DNA of 64,000 bases from Nonlabens xiamenensis (GTDB lineage Bacteria; Bacteroidota; Bacteroidia; Flavobacteriales; Flavobacteriaceae), in the NCBI RefSeq assembly GCF_003865345.1, contig NZ_RMVE01000004.1, positions 62,001 through 126,000 of the forward strand. Reading direction: 5' to 3'. A program made the position numbers and the translations under genes. Position 1 is the stretch's first letter, and every line of letters begins with the position of its first letter. The notes beneath the pieces are model-generated. The model did no database searches and was not told the origin of the DNA. It worked only from the letters and a program-made list of their open reading frames with translations. Shown in pieces: positions 35,184 through 45,731 of this stretch.

Positions 35184-37064
35184 ATGAATTATATCACCGT
35201 TGAAAATGTTTCCCGTTCCTTTGCAGATCGGATGCTTTTTGAGAATATCTCTCTGGGCATCAATCAAGGGCAGAAAATCGGCTTTGTTGCCAAAAACGGT
35301 TATGGTAAAACCTCATTGCTTAATATTATCACCGGAAAAGAAGCCCCTGATAATGGCCAGGTTTCCTACCGCAACGGTTTAAAACTGGCTTTTCTGTCCC
35401 AAGAACCTGACCTGAACCCCGATCGAAGTATTGAAGAGGTGATTCTAGACAGTGATATTCCTATTATGAAAGTCATCGCCAGGTATGAGCGGGCCATGAA
35501 AAACACCGATGATCCCGAAGGAATGCAGCAGGCAATTGATGCTATGGATGCGGTCAATGCCTGGGATTTTGAAACTAAATACCGCCAGATATTGTCCAAA
35601 CTACAACTCAACGACCTGACCCAACAAGTAGGCCAATTGAGTGGCGGACAAAAAAAGCGCATTGCTATGGCCATCGCTTTGCTCTCTGATCCGCAGTTAT
35701 TAATCATGGACGAACCGACCAACCATCTTGATCTGGAAATGATTGAGTGGCTGGAACAGTACTTTAAACAAGAAGATTACACCATTCTTATGGTTACCCA
35801 TGATCGCTATTTCTTGGATCGGGTATGCAATGAAATTATCGAACTGGATCAGGGCCAACTCTATTCCTATAAAGGAAATTATTCCTATTACGTGCAGAAA
35901 AAACAGGAACGGCTGGAAATTGAGCAAACCACTCAGGAAAAAGCCCAACAACTGTACAAAAAGGAGTTGAATTGGATGCGTCGCCAACCTAAAGCCAGGC
36001 GTACCAAATCAAAGTCCCGCATCGATGATTTCTATGAGATCAAAGCTGCCGCCCACAACAGGCGTAAGGATCATCAAGTCGAACTCGAAATCAATATGGA
36101 ACGCCTGGGTACCAAGGTGGTCGAATTGCACAAGATCAGTAAAAGCTTTGGAGATAACACCTTGATCAAAGAGTTTTCTTATAACTTCCTGCGTGGTGAA
36201 CGACTGGGTATTATCGGTAAAAATGGTACGGGAAAATCTACATTCCTCAATATGATTACTGGTGCCTTACCACCCGACACAGGGAAAGTGGTGGTCGGTG
36301 AAACGGTAAAATTAGGCTATTATACCCAAGGCGGTATCTCCATCAAACCTGGTCAAAAAGTCATCGATGTGGTGAAGGAATACGGAGAGTATATCCCACT
36401 GAACAAAGGAAAAATCATCAGTGCGAGCCAGTTGTTGGAAAGATTTCTGTTTGACAATAAGAAAAAACATGACTTCGTAGAGAAGCTCAGCGGTGGGGAA
36501 CGCAAGCGTTTATACCTCTGTACTGTGCTTATTCAAAATCCAAATTTCCTGATCCTGGATGAACCTACCAATGATCTAGATATTCCCACATTGAATATCC
36601 TGGAAAATTTCCTGATGGACTTCCCTGGTTGTATCATCGTGGTGAGCCACGATCGTTATTTTATGGACAAGATAGTGGACCACCTCTTTGTTTTTAACCA
36701 ATCTGGACATATCACAGATTTCCCTGGGAATTATAGCGATTTCAGGGCTTATGTTGGCAACACAGATATTGCACTGGACGATGACAGTACCGCTCAAGGC
36801 GAAAAGGAAACGGTTGCGCAAGAAGAAAAACCTAAAAAGATGGCTACCGGCCCCACCAGAGAACAACAAAAAATGCTTTCTCGCCTAGAGAACAAAATCA
36901 AAAAGCTGGAAGAACGCCGGGATATCTTGCAGGAATCTTTTTTAAATCCTGACCTGAACCCAGAAGACCTGACCAAAAATTCGATCGAACTCGAAGCCGT
37001 TAAATCCGAACTAGAGGAAGTGGAAATGGAATGGCTGGAATGTTCTGAAAAGTTTGGAGATTAA
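35184..37064 (+). CDS. ABC-F family ATPase (Uup-like)
   Basis: A 626-residue soluble protein with two ABC domains and no membrane segment. Domain 1 has KNGYGKTSLLNII (Walker A), LSGGQKKRIAMA and LLIMDEPTNHLD. Domain 2 has GKNGTGKSTFLNM, LSGGERKRLYL and LILDEPTNDLD. The linker between them is rich in Arg and Lys, as in ribosome-acting ABC-F factors, and a C-terminal coiled coil (about 565-620) resembles the Uup CTD. The family acts on ribosomes or, for Uup, on branched DNA. It is transcribed away from the polysaccharide locus and probably belongs to the core genome. Confidence 0.93.
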   Translation: MNYITVENVSRSFADRMLFENISLGINQGQKIGFVAKNGYGKTSLLNIITGKEAPDNGQVSYRNGLKLAFLSQEPDLNPDRSIEEVILDSDIPIMKVIARYERAMKNTDDPEGMQQAIDAMDAVNAWDFETKYRQILSKLQLNDLTQQVGQLSGGQKKRIAMAIALLSDPQLLIMDEPTNHLDLEMIEWLEQYFKQEDYTILMVTHDRYFLDRVCNEIIELDQGQLYSYKGNYSYYVQKKQERLEIEQTTQEKAQQLYKKELNWMRRQPKARRTKSKSRIDDFYEIKAAAHNRRKDHQVELEINMERLGTKVVELHKISKSFGDNTLIKEFSYNFLRGERLGIIGKNGTGKSTFLNMITGALPPDTGKVVVGETVKLGYYTQGGISIKPGQKVIDVVKEYGEYIPLNKGKIISASQLLERFLFDNKKKHDFVEKLSGGERKRLYLCTVLIQNPNFLILDEPTNDLDIPTLNILENFLMDFPGCIIVVSHDRYFMDKIVDHLFVFNQSGHITDFPGNYSDFRAYVGNTDIALDDDSTAQGEKETVAQEEKPKKMATGPTREQQKMLSRLENKIKKLEERRDILQESFLNPDLNPEDLTKNSIELEAVKSELEEVEMEWLECSEKFGD

Positions 37065-37182
37065 CTGATGTCCTCTGTCATCAGATGTTTATTACAACTT
37101 GATCTTCTTCTTTGGCGTCTTATTTTTATACCTGTTGATCTGCCATCAATATTAACTGTACACCAAGCATAAAAAAAGAACA

Positions 37183-37974
37183 TTGTCCCTACTTCATTCG
37201 ATACGACATTATTTGAGACACAGTTTGAAGTCTTTCCACCTGCATGGTATACATTCTCCATTTGTGTTTAGCTTGGAAAAAAACTGTTTAAAGGACAAAT
37301 CTGCTTACCCGGAATATCAAGCCTTATCGCGCTTTCGCGAAAGCGTAAAAAATAATCCATCCCACTTAAAAATTAAAGATTTCGGAGCTGGCAGCAAACG
37401 ACTGGCAACGGACGAAAGAAAAATCGCTGACATTCTAAAGTATAACTGCACCAGTGCAAAGCGCACCAAAATGATGTTTAGGATCGCCAAGTATTTTAAA
37501 GCCGATCGCATATTGGAATTGGGAACCTCCCTTGGAGTGGGAACTCATGCACTGGCCACTGCGAGACCAGAAGCCAGCATTACAAGCCTGGAGGGATCAC
37601 CTGCTGTGGCCGAATTTGCTCAATCCCAACTAGAACAACATCACCTAACAAATGTGCAGGTAATTACCGGAAGTTTTGCCGATTTTCTAGACGGTAAATT
37701 ACCGCATCATCCTGATGGCACCTATGACCTTATTTTTATCGATGGGCATCACGATGGACCAGCCACCTTGGATTATTTTGAGAAACTGCTGCCTTTTTCT
37801 CATCCGAATACGGTGTTTATACTCGATGATATTTACTGGTCGGCTGATATGACCAGTGCTTGGAGAAAATTGACCAAACATCCCAAAGTAACGGCTAGTG
37901 TGGACAGCTTTCAGTGGGGGTTGCTTTTCTTGCGTAAAGAACAATTGCAGGAAAGCTTTTATATCAAGGTGTAA
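37183..37974 (+). CDS. Class I SAM-dependent O-methyltransferase-like protein
   Basis: About 263 residues. ILELGTSLGVGTHALATA is SAM motif I, ITSLEGSPAVAEFAQ contains the adenosine-binding acid, and YDLIFIDGHHDGPATLDYF is the catalytic-type IDG motif of family 3-like O-methyltransferases. The likely start is TTG at 37183, since no ATG occurs before motif I and the N-terminal HSPFVF is conserved in this family. The iterated palindrome at 37330-37345 is read as RFRES in SRFRESVKN. The substrate is unknown. Confidence 0.85.
   Translation: MSLLHSIRHYLRHSLKSFHLHGIHSPFVFSLEKNCLKDKSAYPEYQALSRFRESVKNNPSHLKIKDFGAGSKRLATDERKIADILKYNCTSAKRTKMMFRIAKYFKADRILELGTSLGVGTHALATARPEASITSLEGSPAVAEFAQSQLEQHHLTNVQVITGSFADFLDGKLPHHPDGTYDLIFIDGHHDGPATLDYFEKLLPFSHPNTVFILDDIYWSADMTSAWRKLTKHPKVTASVDSFQWGLLFLRKEQLQESFYIKV
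37330..37345. repeat. Iterated palindrome copy 5 (exact, coding)
   Basis: Exact CGCTTTCGCGAAAGCG in the methyltransferase gene, read in the phase giving R-F-R-E-S. Confidence 0.9.
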
Positions 37975-38027
37975 CGTTTGGGCGGCTGTATCGTCATACC
38001 GTCGAAGATAATTCATAACTTCGTTTC

Positions 38028-38729
38028 ATGAGTGAAAATGTGATCGAGACACGCGGCATCATCCGTGATTTTAGATTGGGACAAGAAACCGTTCACGTCC
38101 TAAAAGGCATCGACCTGGATATCAAAAAAGGAGACTATGTAGCCTTTATGGGACCTTCTGGATCTGGAAAATCAACTTTTATGAACCTCTTGGGTTGCCT
38201 GGACACCCCTACTTCCGGGTCTTATCGACTCAATGGTGTGGATGTATCGATGCTCTCTGACGACCAACTGGCCGATATACGCAACACAGAAATCGGATTT
38301 GTCTTTCAAACCTTTAATCTATTGCCTCGTACTACAGCACTGGACAATGTGGCGCTACCTATGATCTATGCGGGAAAGTCCAAAAAAGAAAGAAATCAAC
38401 GAGCAGAAGAGGTACTTACCAGTGTAGGATTGGCTGATCGGATGGACCACAAACCCAATCAGCTTTCTGGTGGACAACGCCAGCGGGTAGCCGTGGGAAG
38501 GGCTTTGGTCAACAGACCTTCCATTATTCTAGCCGATGAACCCACCGGTAACCTGGACTCCAAAACCGGAGTAGAGATCATGGCCTTATTTGACCAGATT
38601 CACGCTGATGGAAATACCGTGATTCTCGTAACGCATGAAGAAGACATCGCCGAACATGCCCATAGAATTATACGTTTGCGTGACGGCGTGATCGAAAGTG
38701 ATACCAGAAACAAAGCATGGAATTCATAA
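38028..38729 (+). CDS. ABC transporter ATP-binding protein (MacB/LolD type)
   Basis: A 233-residue ATPase. Walker A is [20 protein letters not shown], the signature [19 protein letters not shown], and Walker [17 protein letters not shown]. The insertion [20 protein letters not shown] is typical of the MacB/LolD group, which drives extraction of lipoproteins or export without substrate translocation through the membrane. No permease gene is adjacent, which is common for LolD-like ATPases in this phylum. It overlaps a small membrane-protein ORF at its end. Confidence 0.93.
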   Translation: MSENVIETRGIIRDFRLGQETVHVLKGIDLDIKKGDYVAFMGPSGSGKSTFMNLLGCLDTPTSGSYRLNGVDVSMLSDDQLADIRNTEIGFVFQTFNLLPRTTALDNVALPMIYAGKSKKERNQRAEEVLTSVGLADRMDHKPNQLSGGQRQRVAVGRALVNRPSIILADEPTGNLDSKTGVEIMALFDQIHADGNTVILVTHEEDIAEHAHRIIRLRDGVIESDTRNKAWNS

Positions 38730-38890
38730 ACACCTATCAAGATTGGATATATATTGGTGGAGTCATTCTCGCATTCTTTGTTTTCCTGGTTTGGAATAAA
38801 AGCCGACAAGGAAGTGTCAAGGATAGACGCAGACGCAATTTTAAGCAGTCCTTCCGGGAAAAGAAAAAGCAAAAGAGAGAAAAGGAGTAG
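38717..38890 (+). CDS. Small single-pass membrane protein (57 aa)
   Basis: An ATG at 38717, within the last 13 bases of the ABC ATPase gene, opens a frame of 58 codons ending in TAG at 38888-38890. The product begins [15 protein letters not shown], continues with a hydrophobic helix ([11 protein letters not shown]) and ends in a strongly basic tail ([18 protein letters not shown]). The overlap implies translational coupling with the ATPase. I do not recognise a family. The layout (outward N-terminus, positive cytoplasmic tail) fits a small membrane subunit, but this is inference. Confidence 0.6.
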   Translation: MEFINTYQDWIYIGGVILAFFVFLVWNKSRQGSVKDRRRRNFKQSFREKKKQKREKE

Positions 38891-38973
38891 CTTGAATCAC
38901 ACCTTGACCAGAATGGAGTTATAACTAAACTTCTTTCAACTTGATCAACCTCATTATTTCCATCTGATCGGAT

Positions 38974-40980
38974 TTAAAATCTTTTTTTGTGAAATAGCGT
39001 ACCATTTCTCAAATAAGCTTTCCATCGACCGGCTTGTTCGCCTTCATCAAATCGTCCAGAAATACGCAGCTGCCCGTCAAAATAATAGGATCTGTAACGT
39101 CCGTCAGGGATGCCATCCTTAAGCCTGACCTTCATTTTGGTTTTTCCGTTCAGGTGTTTTTCCTCATAATAGGAAGCCGTAAAATCAGAGGGAAATATAG
39201 GCGGAATATCAAATACTGTTGCCTTATCAATTTCCTCTTTTTTTACATTTACCAGATCCAGCGGTATTTTGCGGGTACGTTCTTCCAGTTCTATGGCCTC
39301 AATATCATAATCGGGATCATAAGCGATGACCATACGGGTCTCAAAGCTCTTTTTCTCGGCCTTAAGCTCCAATCCCAGATGAGTGAATTGAGAGTAAAAG
39401 GATCGGTTTTCTCGCAATTGTTGTCGGGAAGATGGTGTCAAATAGCGCTCTGAAGCGTTGGCCAATTTATTGGTATTGACGTAGAGAAAAATGTTGCTTT
39501 GCGAACTAAAATGATCCACAAATTCGCGATAGGTTTCATCGCCAATCAAACTGGTCCGATCTTCATAGCCATCTATGAAAAGCTTGATGGTTCTGGGCGA
39601 ATTACTAAAAACCACAAATTCATCAATAATACTATAATATGGTTTTTCAATATCTTCAAATAGTGATCCCAGAATAAGTTGAAAAAAACCTTTGATCTGC
39701 AGGTAGTTGATTTTGTGATCCCGATAAGGTACTTCTTGAAATTTGACCGGTGTCTTTTTCCTGATTTTTTCCTGAATTTTCTCCAGGCTCGCTTTCGCGA
39801 AAGCGATATCATTGGCCTTAATGACCACAGCCAAACCTTCCTTATCACCAAAAGCTGGCTGACCTGAACCTTGCCCAGGGTTCCCACACTGGACCAACGC
39901 CAATTCATCACCCATCCAATTGTAAAAATCGGCTTGCAGGTCGATGTCTAGAAAATTTTCGACCTTTTTTCTATTGGTGCGGTATTCCTTTACCATCTCA
40001 GGTTGTCGTTCTTCCAATAACCCGTAAAAATTGTCATGTAAATCCAAAAAACTATTAAAACCAAAACTGGCGTAAAGCGCAGTTTCTTGAGGTAAAACGG
40101 TCGTAGCATCAATTGACCCTGTCCCAGCCTCGTCCAGGGCAGTAATTAAATTCTGTAATGTACCATTACCATTGGAAGCGCCTTGTGCCACCAGCAATCG
40201 ATCATCTTCTACATCTACCTTGAATCCAGAAAAGTCAAAATATTCTTCCAGGGTTTGAATAATAGCGCTCTCCTCTTTAGAAAAAACCTGCCAATAATCA
40301 CTCAACAGCTGGTGATTGAGATAAAATCTAAAAAGATCATCCTTGCGCACCTGTCTTTGGACTTCCAGAAATTGGAGGTTCCTACCTATTTGCGGATTGA
40401 TGGAAGCGTCTACGCTTTTTTCTACCAATTGCGGCGTATAGCTGGCGATCAATTGGTTTTTGATAAAAGCCAGAGAAAGGGTTTCAAAAGTCTCTTGGTC
40501 GGTTACTTCAGTGATTTCTACCTCTTTATAAGTTCGGCTGGTGACCTCATATCCTTCTCTAAAAAATTGATTGATATTGCTTTTAAGCAGTGACAATCTG
40601 GACCATTTTCGCAGATCGGCAATGTAGAGAAAGGCATAGTCATCTTGAGCAATCATGTGGGCCGAGATGATCAGGTCCCGGTCTCCAATTCGTTTAAATA
40701 AGTCTGTGTCGTCTTGAAAAAGCGAATCTACTGAATTGAGTTTGGCGCTCATTTCACGGATTTGAGGTTGGGTCTGGAAGTGATCCCAAATCTGGCTCTC
40801 AGCCAACACTTCAAGGTTTTTGATGGGTTTATCCATTTCCATAAAGAAAATAGCATCCTCTGGGATCAGGTAAAAACCTTGGATACGCTCTTCTTCCCAC
40901 AAAAAAAACGATGCCACTAAATACAACAGGTATATCAACAAACCCACGCCAACAATCCACAAAAGCTTTTTTATCCTCAT
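38974..40980 (-). CDS. DUF3352-like membrane-anchored protein with MORN-like tail
   Basis: About 668 residues starting at the ATG at 40980. A single N-terminal anchor (LLWIVGVGLLIYLLYLVASF) is followed by a large alpha/beta extracytoplasmic region resembling DUF3352 proteins (LIPEDAIFFMEMDKPIKNL, ALYASFGFNSFLDLHD). The last 60 residues (HLNGKTKMKVRLKDGIPDGR, DGQLRISGRFDEGEQAGRW) match the MORN/YwqK-type repeats of small secreted proteins. Function is unknown. It carries a palindrome copy at 39790-39805, read as AFAKAS. It is convergent with the ABC ATPase/small-ORF pair. Confidence 0.6.
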   Translation of the reverse strand: MRIKKLLWIVGVGLLIYLLYLVASFFLWEEERIQGFYLIPEDAIFFMEMDKPIKNLEVLAESQIWDHFQTQPQIREMSAKLNSVDSLFQDDTDLFKRIGDRDLIISAHMIAQDDYAFLYIADLRKWSRLSLLKSNINQFFREGYEVTSRTYKEVEITEVTDQETFETLSLAFIKNQLIASYTPQLVEKSVDASINPQIGRNLQFLEVQRQVRKDDLFRFYLNHQLLSDYWQVFSKEESAIIQTLEEYFDFSGFKVDVEDDRLLVAQGASNGNGTLQNLITALDEAGTGSIDATTVLPQETALYASFGFNSFLDLHDNFYGLLEERQPEMVKEYRTNRKKVENFLDIDLQADFYNWMGDELALVQCGNPGQGSGQPAFGDKEGLAVVIKANDIAFAKASLEKIQEKIRKKTPVKFQEVPYRDHKINYLQIKGFFQLILGSLFEDIEKPYYSIIDEFVVFSNSPRTIKLFIDGYEDRTSLIGDETYREFVDHFSSQSNIFLYVNTNKLANASERYLTPSSRQQLRENRSFYSQFTHLGLELKAEKKSFETRMVIAYDPDYDIEAIELEERTRKIPLDLVNVKKEEIDKATVFDIPPIFPSDFTASYYEEKHLNGKTKMKVRLKDGIPDGRYRSYYFDGQLRISGRFDEGEQAGRWKAYLRNGTLFHKKRF
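39790..39805. repeat. Iterated palindrome copy 6 (exact, coding)
   Basis: Exact CGCTTTCGCGAAAGCG in the DUF3352-like gene, read in the phase giving A-F-A-K-A. Confidence 0.9.
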
Positions 40981-41233
40981 AATCAAAGATCTTATTGGGT
41001 CTAAAAGTACAAGCAAAACCTGCATTGGAAAAGTTAGGATGGAAATTATTCTTAACTCTGCTTCAACTCATTAACATTGATTCAGATGCAAGGTCACTGG
41101 TCGATTTTAACATTTTATTAGACAATTGTGCCCCTCTACTGTACAAATGGTCTCATGTCAGATCGGTCGATGCAGTACTTTAGTTTAGTCAAACTATTAT
41201 GCTTTGAACACCCTAACCCTTAACAACTTATAT

Positions 41234-43849
41234 ATGAAAACTTTTACCCTACAATCGTTTTCCGGATTTTCTGTTATAGAAAAGTCCTTAATGATGATTT
41301 GTTGGATAGGCATGACCTCTCTATGGAGCACTGCAAATCCTGGTCCTATCGATAAAAACGAGTCAGCCACATTGGTACAAACCATCAATTGCAGTACGGT
41401 CCAGTGTATTCTTGATGCGATGAGAAATGCGGCTCCCGGCGATGAGATTGTGATTGCCAGTGGTATCTATACCGCTACTTCCAAAACGGATTTACCCGAC
41501 AATGACGGTAAAGCCTCGCGCTTTTATTCCAATCAGAATGGAACTGCCAGTCAACCCATAATACTCAGAGGAGCAAGCAGCACCAACAGACCTGTGCTCA
41601 AAGGCCCTAATAATATTTATGACGGCTATATCATGCGTATCCTGGGTAATCACTGGATTATCAAAGATCTTGAACTGGAAGAAGGTTCTAAAGGTCTAGT
41701 GCTGGATCGTGCTAATAATTGTCATATTGAGAATGTATCTGTACACGATATAGGTGAAGAAGGTATCCACCTGCGAGATGGGTCCAGCAATAACCTGGTT
41801 ACCGGATGTCAGGTATATAACACGGGAATAAAAAAACCTGGGATAGGTGAAGGTTTATACGTAGGTTCTGATAAAGGACAACACGATATGTATGACCGTG
41901 ATTGCGATAATAACACCCTTGAATTTTGTGTAGTTGGACCAAATGTAACCGCCGAAGGTGTAGATGTCAAAGAAGGCACCAATAACACCATTATACGCAA
42001 TTGTACTTTTTCTGCGGATGGAATTTCTGGAGCCAACAGCGCCGATGCCTTTATCGACCTAAAGGGAGCAAATGCTTTTGTATATAACAATGTCTTTAAT
42101 CTGGACGGTTCCACCATCATTAATGCGGGAATAGACTTTTTGGACCGAGGAACTGGCTATCAAACGGGCTTCCGACTGGCTATTTTCAACAATACTTTTA
42201 ATTTGGGGAGTCGCGCTTCAGACATCAACACAGTAAGAAAGAAACAAGGTGACCCTTCCGACGTACATGTGTGGAACAACACTAGAGTACCTAGTGGTCC
42301 GGACTTCCCTGTAAGTGATGGCACTGCCAATTACGTCACTTTGAGCTGTCCTTCCTGGAATATAGTTCCTTGCAGCGGAGGAAGCAATCAGACACCCCTT
42401 GTGAGCATTAATTCCCCCAACAATAACACCACCATCACGGCTGGTAGCAACCTCACCATTAGCGCCGACGCGAGCGACGCAGATGGTAATGTAACCAAGG
42501 TTGAATTTTACGCCAATGGATCCAAAATAGGTGAAGACACCACGCCCAGTTATAACTACACCATTTCTAATATCAGCGCAGGAACTTATAATTTCACCGC
42601 CAAAGCAACTGATAACGATGGTGCCACCACGACTTCCAGTAGTGTGAATGTGACCGTCGATGCGAATCAGCCAACTCCCCAAACTCCTTATACCAGTCTG
42701 AGCATTCCTGGTGTAGTTGAGGCAGAGGATTTTGACAACGGTGGTCAGGGAATTGCCTACAACGATGCGGATACTTCCAATAATGGAAGCCAATACCGTT
42801 CTGAGGGAGTGGACATCCAAAACACAACAGACATAGGCGGAGGCTTTAACGTAGGTTGGACCCAAAATGGAGAATGGTTGGAATATAGCATTGCTTCAGT
42901 CCAAGCTGGTACCTATGATATTACACTACGTGTGGCCAGTAATTCTGACACAGCTAAATCAGTTTCTCTAAGCTTGGATGGAAATGCATTAGGTGATATT
43001 CCCGTTCCTAATACAACAGGATGGCAAACCTGGGCCGAGGTGAGTTTAAACAATATTGCTATCACTGGAGGAAACGATCAAGTATTGAGGCTTACCATTA
43101 ATGGAGGAAGTTTTAATCTCAATAAGCTGAGTTTTAACCTGGCCAGTCCTGGTGGAGGCGGCACAGGTGACGGCGGGAGCTGCAGCTTTAATACCCCAGC
43201 CAGCAGTGGATTGCCAACCTATGACCGGGTAGTTTTCAAGGAGCTACACGTATTGGGTTCTGGTGGGCCTACTTTTTCTAATTTTAGGAAATTCACCATC
43301 AATTACGATGCGGCTGCCGATGGATTGTACACTTTTGCCTTTAATACTTCAAATGGTGTACCCTCCTACTATGTAGATCTAAGAAATGCCAGTACTGCAT
43401 CCTTCAATACGAGTTCGCCGGATGTCAGTATCAGCGGATCAGGTATTCCAGGATTAGATGGCGATTACTGGGTCACGGATGATGGAGGTAATTTTGTAAT
43501 GGTCTCCAAAAACAACGGCTATACTTTGTATTTCAGCAACAGCAGTACAGCACCGGTTTGCGGCGAAGCCAAAACTCAATTCATCATTGAGCAAGCCACA
43601 GCGTATAGTATTTCACCAAACCCAGCCAAAGGTTCGCAGGTAGAGCTAAGTAACCTCAATCCTCTTGAAAGCACCCAATTCCAATTGATCGACTTAAAAG
43701 GAGTTGTTGTACTTAAGAAAAATTTGGCCGTAAACCGAGCTACACATCGCTTAGATATATCTGGTGTCCCAGGTGGCATCTATCTTTTGAACATTCAACA
43801 AGAAACTAACCAACAAACCTTAAAACTTATCATCCCTAACCAACAATAA
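41234..43849 (+). CDS. Secreted parallel beta-helix protein with Ig-like, CBM6 and T9SS sorting domains
   Basis: About 871 residues, starting at the ATG at 41234 (another ATG at 41204 is in frame). After a hydrophobic N-terminus, residues 40-375 are a right-handed beta-helix of the pectate/alginate lyase or NosD type ([39 protein letters not shown]). Residues 389-475 are an Ig-like domain and 485-635 a CBM6-like module ([29 protein letters not shown]). Residues 646-776 are a module shared with the next gene, and 786-871 a type IX sorting domain (ISPNPAKG). It is exported by T9SS and probably binds or cleaves a polysaccharide. Enzyme class is unproven. Confidence 0.8.
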   Translation: MKTFTLQSFSGFSVIEKSLMMICWIGMTSLWSTANPGPIDKNESATLVQTINCSTVQCILDAMRNAAPGDEIVIASGIYTATSKTDLPDNDGKASRFYSNQNGTASQPIILRGASSTNRPVLKGPNNIYDGYIMRILGNHWIIKDLELEEGSKGLVLDRANNCHIENVSVHDIGEEGIHLRDGSSNNLVTGCQVYNTGIKKPGIGEGLYVGSDKGQHDMYDRDCDNNTLEFCVVGPNVTAEGVDVKEGTNNTIIRNCTFSADGISGANSADAFIDLKGANAFVYNNVFNLDGSTIINAGIDFLDRGTGYQTGFRLAIFNNTFNLGSRASDINTVRKKQGDPSDVHVWNNTRVPSGPDFPVSDGTANYVTLSCPSWNIVPCSGGSNQTPLVSINSPNNNTTITAGSNLTISADASDADGNVTKVEFYANGSKIGEDTTPSYNYTISNISAGTYNFTAKATDNDGATTTSSSVNVTVDANQPTPQTPYTSLSIPGVVEAEDFDNGGQGIAYNDADTSNNGSQYRSEGVDIQNTTDIGGGFNVGWTQNGEWLEYSIASVQAGTYDITLRVASNSDTAKSVSLSLDGNALGDIPVPNTTGWQTWAEVSLNNIAITGGNDQVLRLTINGGSFNLNKLSFNLASPGGGGTGDGGSCSFNTPASSGLPTYDRVVFKELHVLGSGGPTFSNFRKFTINYDAAADGLYTFAFNTSNGVPSYYVDLRNASTASFNTSSPDVSISGSGIPGLDGDYWVTDDGGNFVMVSKNNGYTLYFSNSSTAPVCGEAKTQFIIEQATAYSISPNPAKGSQVELSNLNPLESTQFQLIDLKGVVVLKKNLAVNRATHRLDISGVPGGIYLLNIQQETNQQTLKLIIPNQQ
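43173..43563 (+). repeat. C-terminal module copy A (shared with 45030-45420)
   Basis: A segment coding about 130 residues is repeated about 1.86 kb downstream in the next gene. Near-identical blocks include [28 protein letters not shown] and [20 protein letters not shown]. The high similarity suggests duplication or gene conversion. Confidence 0.9.
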
Positions 43850-43857
43850 GAATAATT

Positions 43858-45678
43858 ATGAAAAAATTTACTACCAACTACTTAGTATTAATTGTACTTG
43901 CCCTGTTTTGTCGACCGGCCATTGGTCAAACGGCAGATGTCTATGATATGGACTTTAACCATCTGGCTACAGGCGTGTACAATCTGGATCAAATAAAAAC
44001 CGCCCTGGGTGTCGCGTTTTGTAAAGGAGCCGATGAAGGAAGAATCTCGATGGAGGCAAGACCCAACCAAGGGAACAGTCTGCGTGTTTTGTATCCGCAG
44101 GGCAAAGTCAAAACAGGAGAAAGCGGAATTCACACCAAGATCTATCTGGATGACCAGCAGGTGCATGACGAATTATACATCAGCTATCTGGTATTCTTCC
44201 CCAATGATTTTGAATTCAGAGCCGGTGGAAAACTACCCGGTCTGGCCTACCAGTCCAGTGATAAAAATATGTCCTTGCGTTTGATGTGGAGATACAACGG
44301 ACTGGTGGAAACCTATGTGCATTATAACACCACCCCGACCAGGCCAGAATACAGGGCTTCTATCAATTGGAGCTTGATAGACCCTGTGAATGAACCTAAC
44401 GGTGAACCTCAGCCAGACCAGGTCAAATTCACGAAAGGCCAATGGCACCATGTCGAGATGTATCACAAACTCAACACACCAGGCCAAGCCGATGGTATCA
44501 TGCGCGGATGGTTGGATGGACAGCTGGCACTTAACATTACCGACGCACAAGATTATCGTCAGTCCGGAGAATCTGATATCAGCCTTAATGCCATTTATTT
44601 GTCCTCATTTTTTGGAGGATCTGATTCCAGTTTCCAGCCTACCAAAGATGTGCATGCCTACTTTGATGATTTTAAAGTATCCACCACGCGTATTGGACCT
44701 CCAACTGGTGGGAACGTGAATACTAATTTACCGCCTAGTGTTAGCCTTGTAGGCCCAACAGCAAATTCGGCGGTAGATGTTGGAGATACGGTCAGCATTC
44801 AAGCCAACGCCTCAGACGATAAGGGAATCGCACAGGTGAACTTTACAGTGGATGGACAAACCATCGCTACAGATACGACGGCTCCTTACTCCACCCAATG
44901 GACCCCAACCGCTGCGGGCACCTATACCATCAGTGTCGAAGCGGTGGAAACCGGAACCGACGGATTTACCGCTACTGCTCAAACCAGCATCACTGTAAAC
45001 TCCATAGATAATGGTGGCGGTAGCAGCGGAGGCAGCTGCACTTTTGGAACACCTAGCAGCAGTCCGCTGCCTTTATATGACCGCGAGGTCTTTAACGAAG
45101 TGCATATTTTAGGATCTGGTGGCCCCAGCCTATCTAACTTTAGAAAGTTTACCATCAATTACGATGCACCTGTCAATGGATTATACACTTTTGCCATAAA
45201 CACTTCAAACGGTGTACCTTCCTACTATGTGGATCTTAGAAATGCCAGCGTCGCATCCTTTAATACGAGTTCGCCAGACGTAAGTATCAACGGATCAGGA
45301 ATACCTGGTCTGGATGGTGATTATTGGGTAACCGATGACGGAGGTAATTTTGTAATGGTTTCCAAGAACCAAGGCTTTAGCCTGTATTTCAGCAATTCGA
45401 CCACAGCCCCAGATTGCGGAAGTGCCAAAAGTTCAGTTGTCCATCGAAATATTGATCAAATCCAACTCTACCCTAATCCGGTGGAAGGTTTACTCCACAT
45501 TCAGGTGCCCGGGAAAATTGAAAGTATCAGGGTCATGAACCTGAGCGGACAGGAAGTCCAACTGGCCAAGATGGTCAACAATCAACTGGATACCTCAGCA
45601 TTGGCACCTGGATTATACCTGATAGAGGTTTATAATCAAAACCAAGAGCGCTGGATTGAAAAAATTCAAAAAAGATAA
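43858..45678 (+). CDS. Secreted polysaccharide lyase family 14-like protein with Ig-like and T9SS sorting domains
   Basis: A 606-residue secreted protein, ATG eight bases after the upstream stop. A signal peptide (residues 1-24, cut after GQ-like AIGQT) precedes a PL14-like jellyroll (25-280) with [30 protein letters not shown] and [11 protein letters not shown], as in bacterial alginate lyases. Residues 291-381 are Ig-like, 391-521 repeat the module of the preceding protein and 531-606 are a type IX sorting domain (LYPNPVEG). With its neighbour it likely acts on an extracellular uronate polymer. Substrate is inferred from family. Confidence 0.82.
   Translation: MKKFTTNYLVLIVLALFCRPAIGQTADVYDMDFNHLATGVYNLDQIKTALGVAFCKGADEGRISMEARPNQGNSLRVLYPQGKVKTGESGIHTKIYLDDQQVHDELYISYLVFFPNDFEFRAGGKLPGLAYQSSDKNMSLRLMWRYNGLVETYVHYNTTPTRPEYRASINWSLIDPVNEPNGEPQPDQVKFTKGQWHHVEMYHKLNTPGQADGIMRGWLDGQLALNITDAQDYRQSGESDISLNAIYLSSFFGGSDSSFQPTKDVHAYFDDFKVSTTRIGPPTGGNVNTNLPPSVSLVGPTANSAVDVGDTVSIQANASDDKGIAQVNFTVDGQTIATDTTAPYSTQWTPTAAGTYTISVEAVETGTDGFTATAQTSITVNSIDNGGGSSGGSCTFGTPSSSPLPLYDREVFNEVHILGSGGPSLSNFRKFTINYDAPVNGLYTFAINTSNGVPSYYVDLRNASVASFNTSSPDVSINGSGIPGLDGDYWVTDDGGNFVMVSKNQGFSLYFSNSTTAPDCGSAKSSVVHRNIDQIQLYPNPVEGLLHIQVPGKIESIRVMNLSGQEVQLAKMVNNQLDTSALAPGLYLIEVYNQNQERWIEKIQKR
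45030..45420 (+). repeat. C-terminal module copy B (shared with 43173-43563)
   Basis: Second copy of the duplicated module, between the Ig-like domain and the sorting domain of the PL14-like protein. It begins with a Cys-containing Gly/Ser linker (GGSC) and ends at a second Cys (DCG), which could form a disulfide. Confidence 0.9.
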
Positions 45679-45685
45679 GCTCAAA

Positions 45686-45720
45686 AAAAAGCCATTGATG
45701 TAAGATCAATGGCTTTTTTA
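45686..45720. terminator. Bidirectional intrinsic terminator
   Basis: Stem AAAAAGCCATTGAT / ATCAATGGCTTTTT with loop GTAAG, flanked by A and T runs. It lies between the convergent PL14-like gene (plus) and carboxylase gene (minus) and can serve both. Confidence 0.88.
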
Positions 45721-45731
45721 TTTGTTGTAGA

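Noticed and set aside
42218-42865. 215-codon antisense frame in the beta-helix gene
   Set aside because: It is a shadow of a repetitive Asn/Thr/Gly-rich coding strand with no motif; the plus-strand frame has full domain support.
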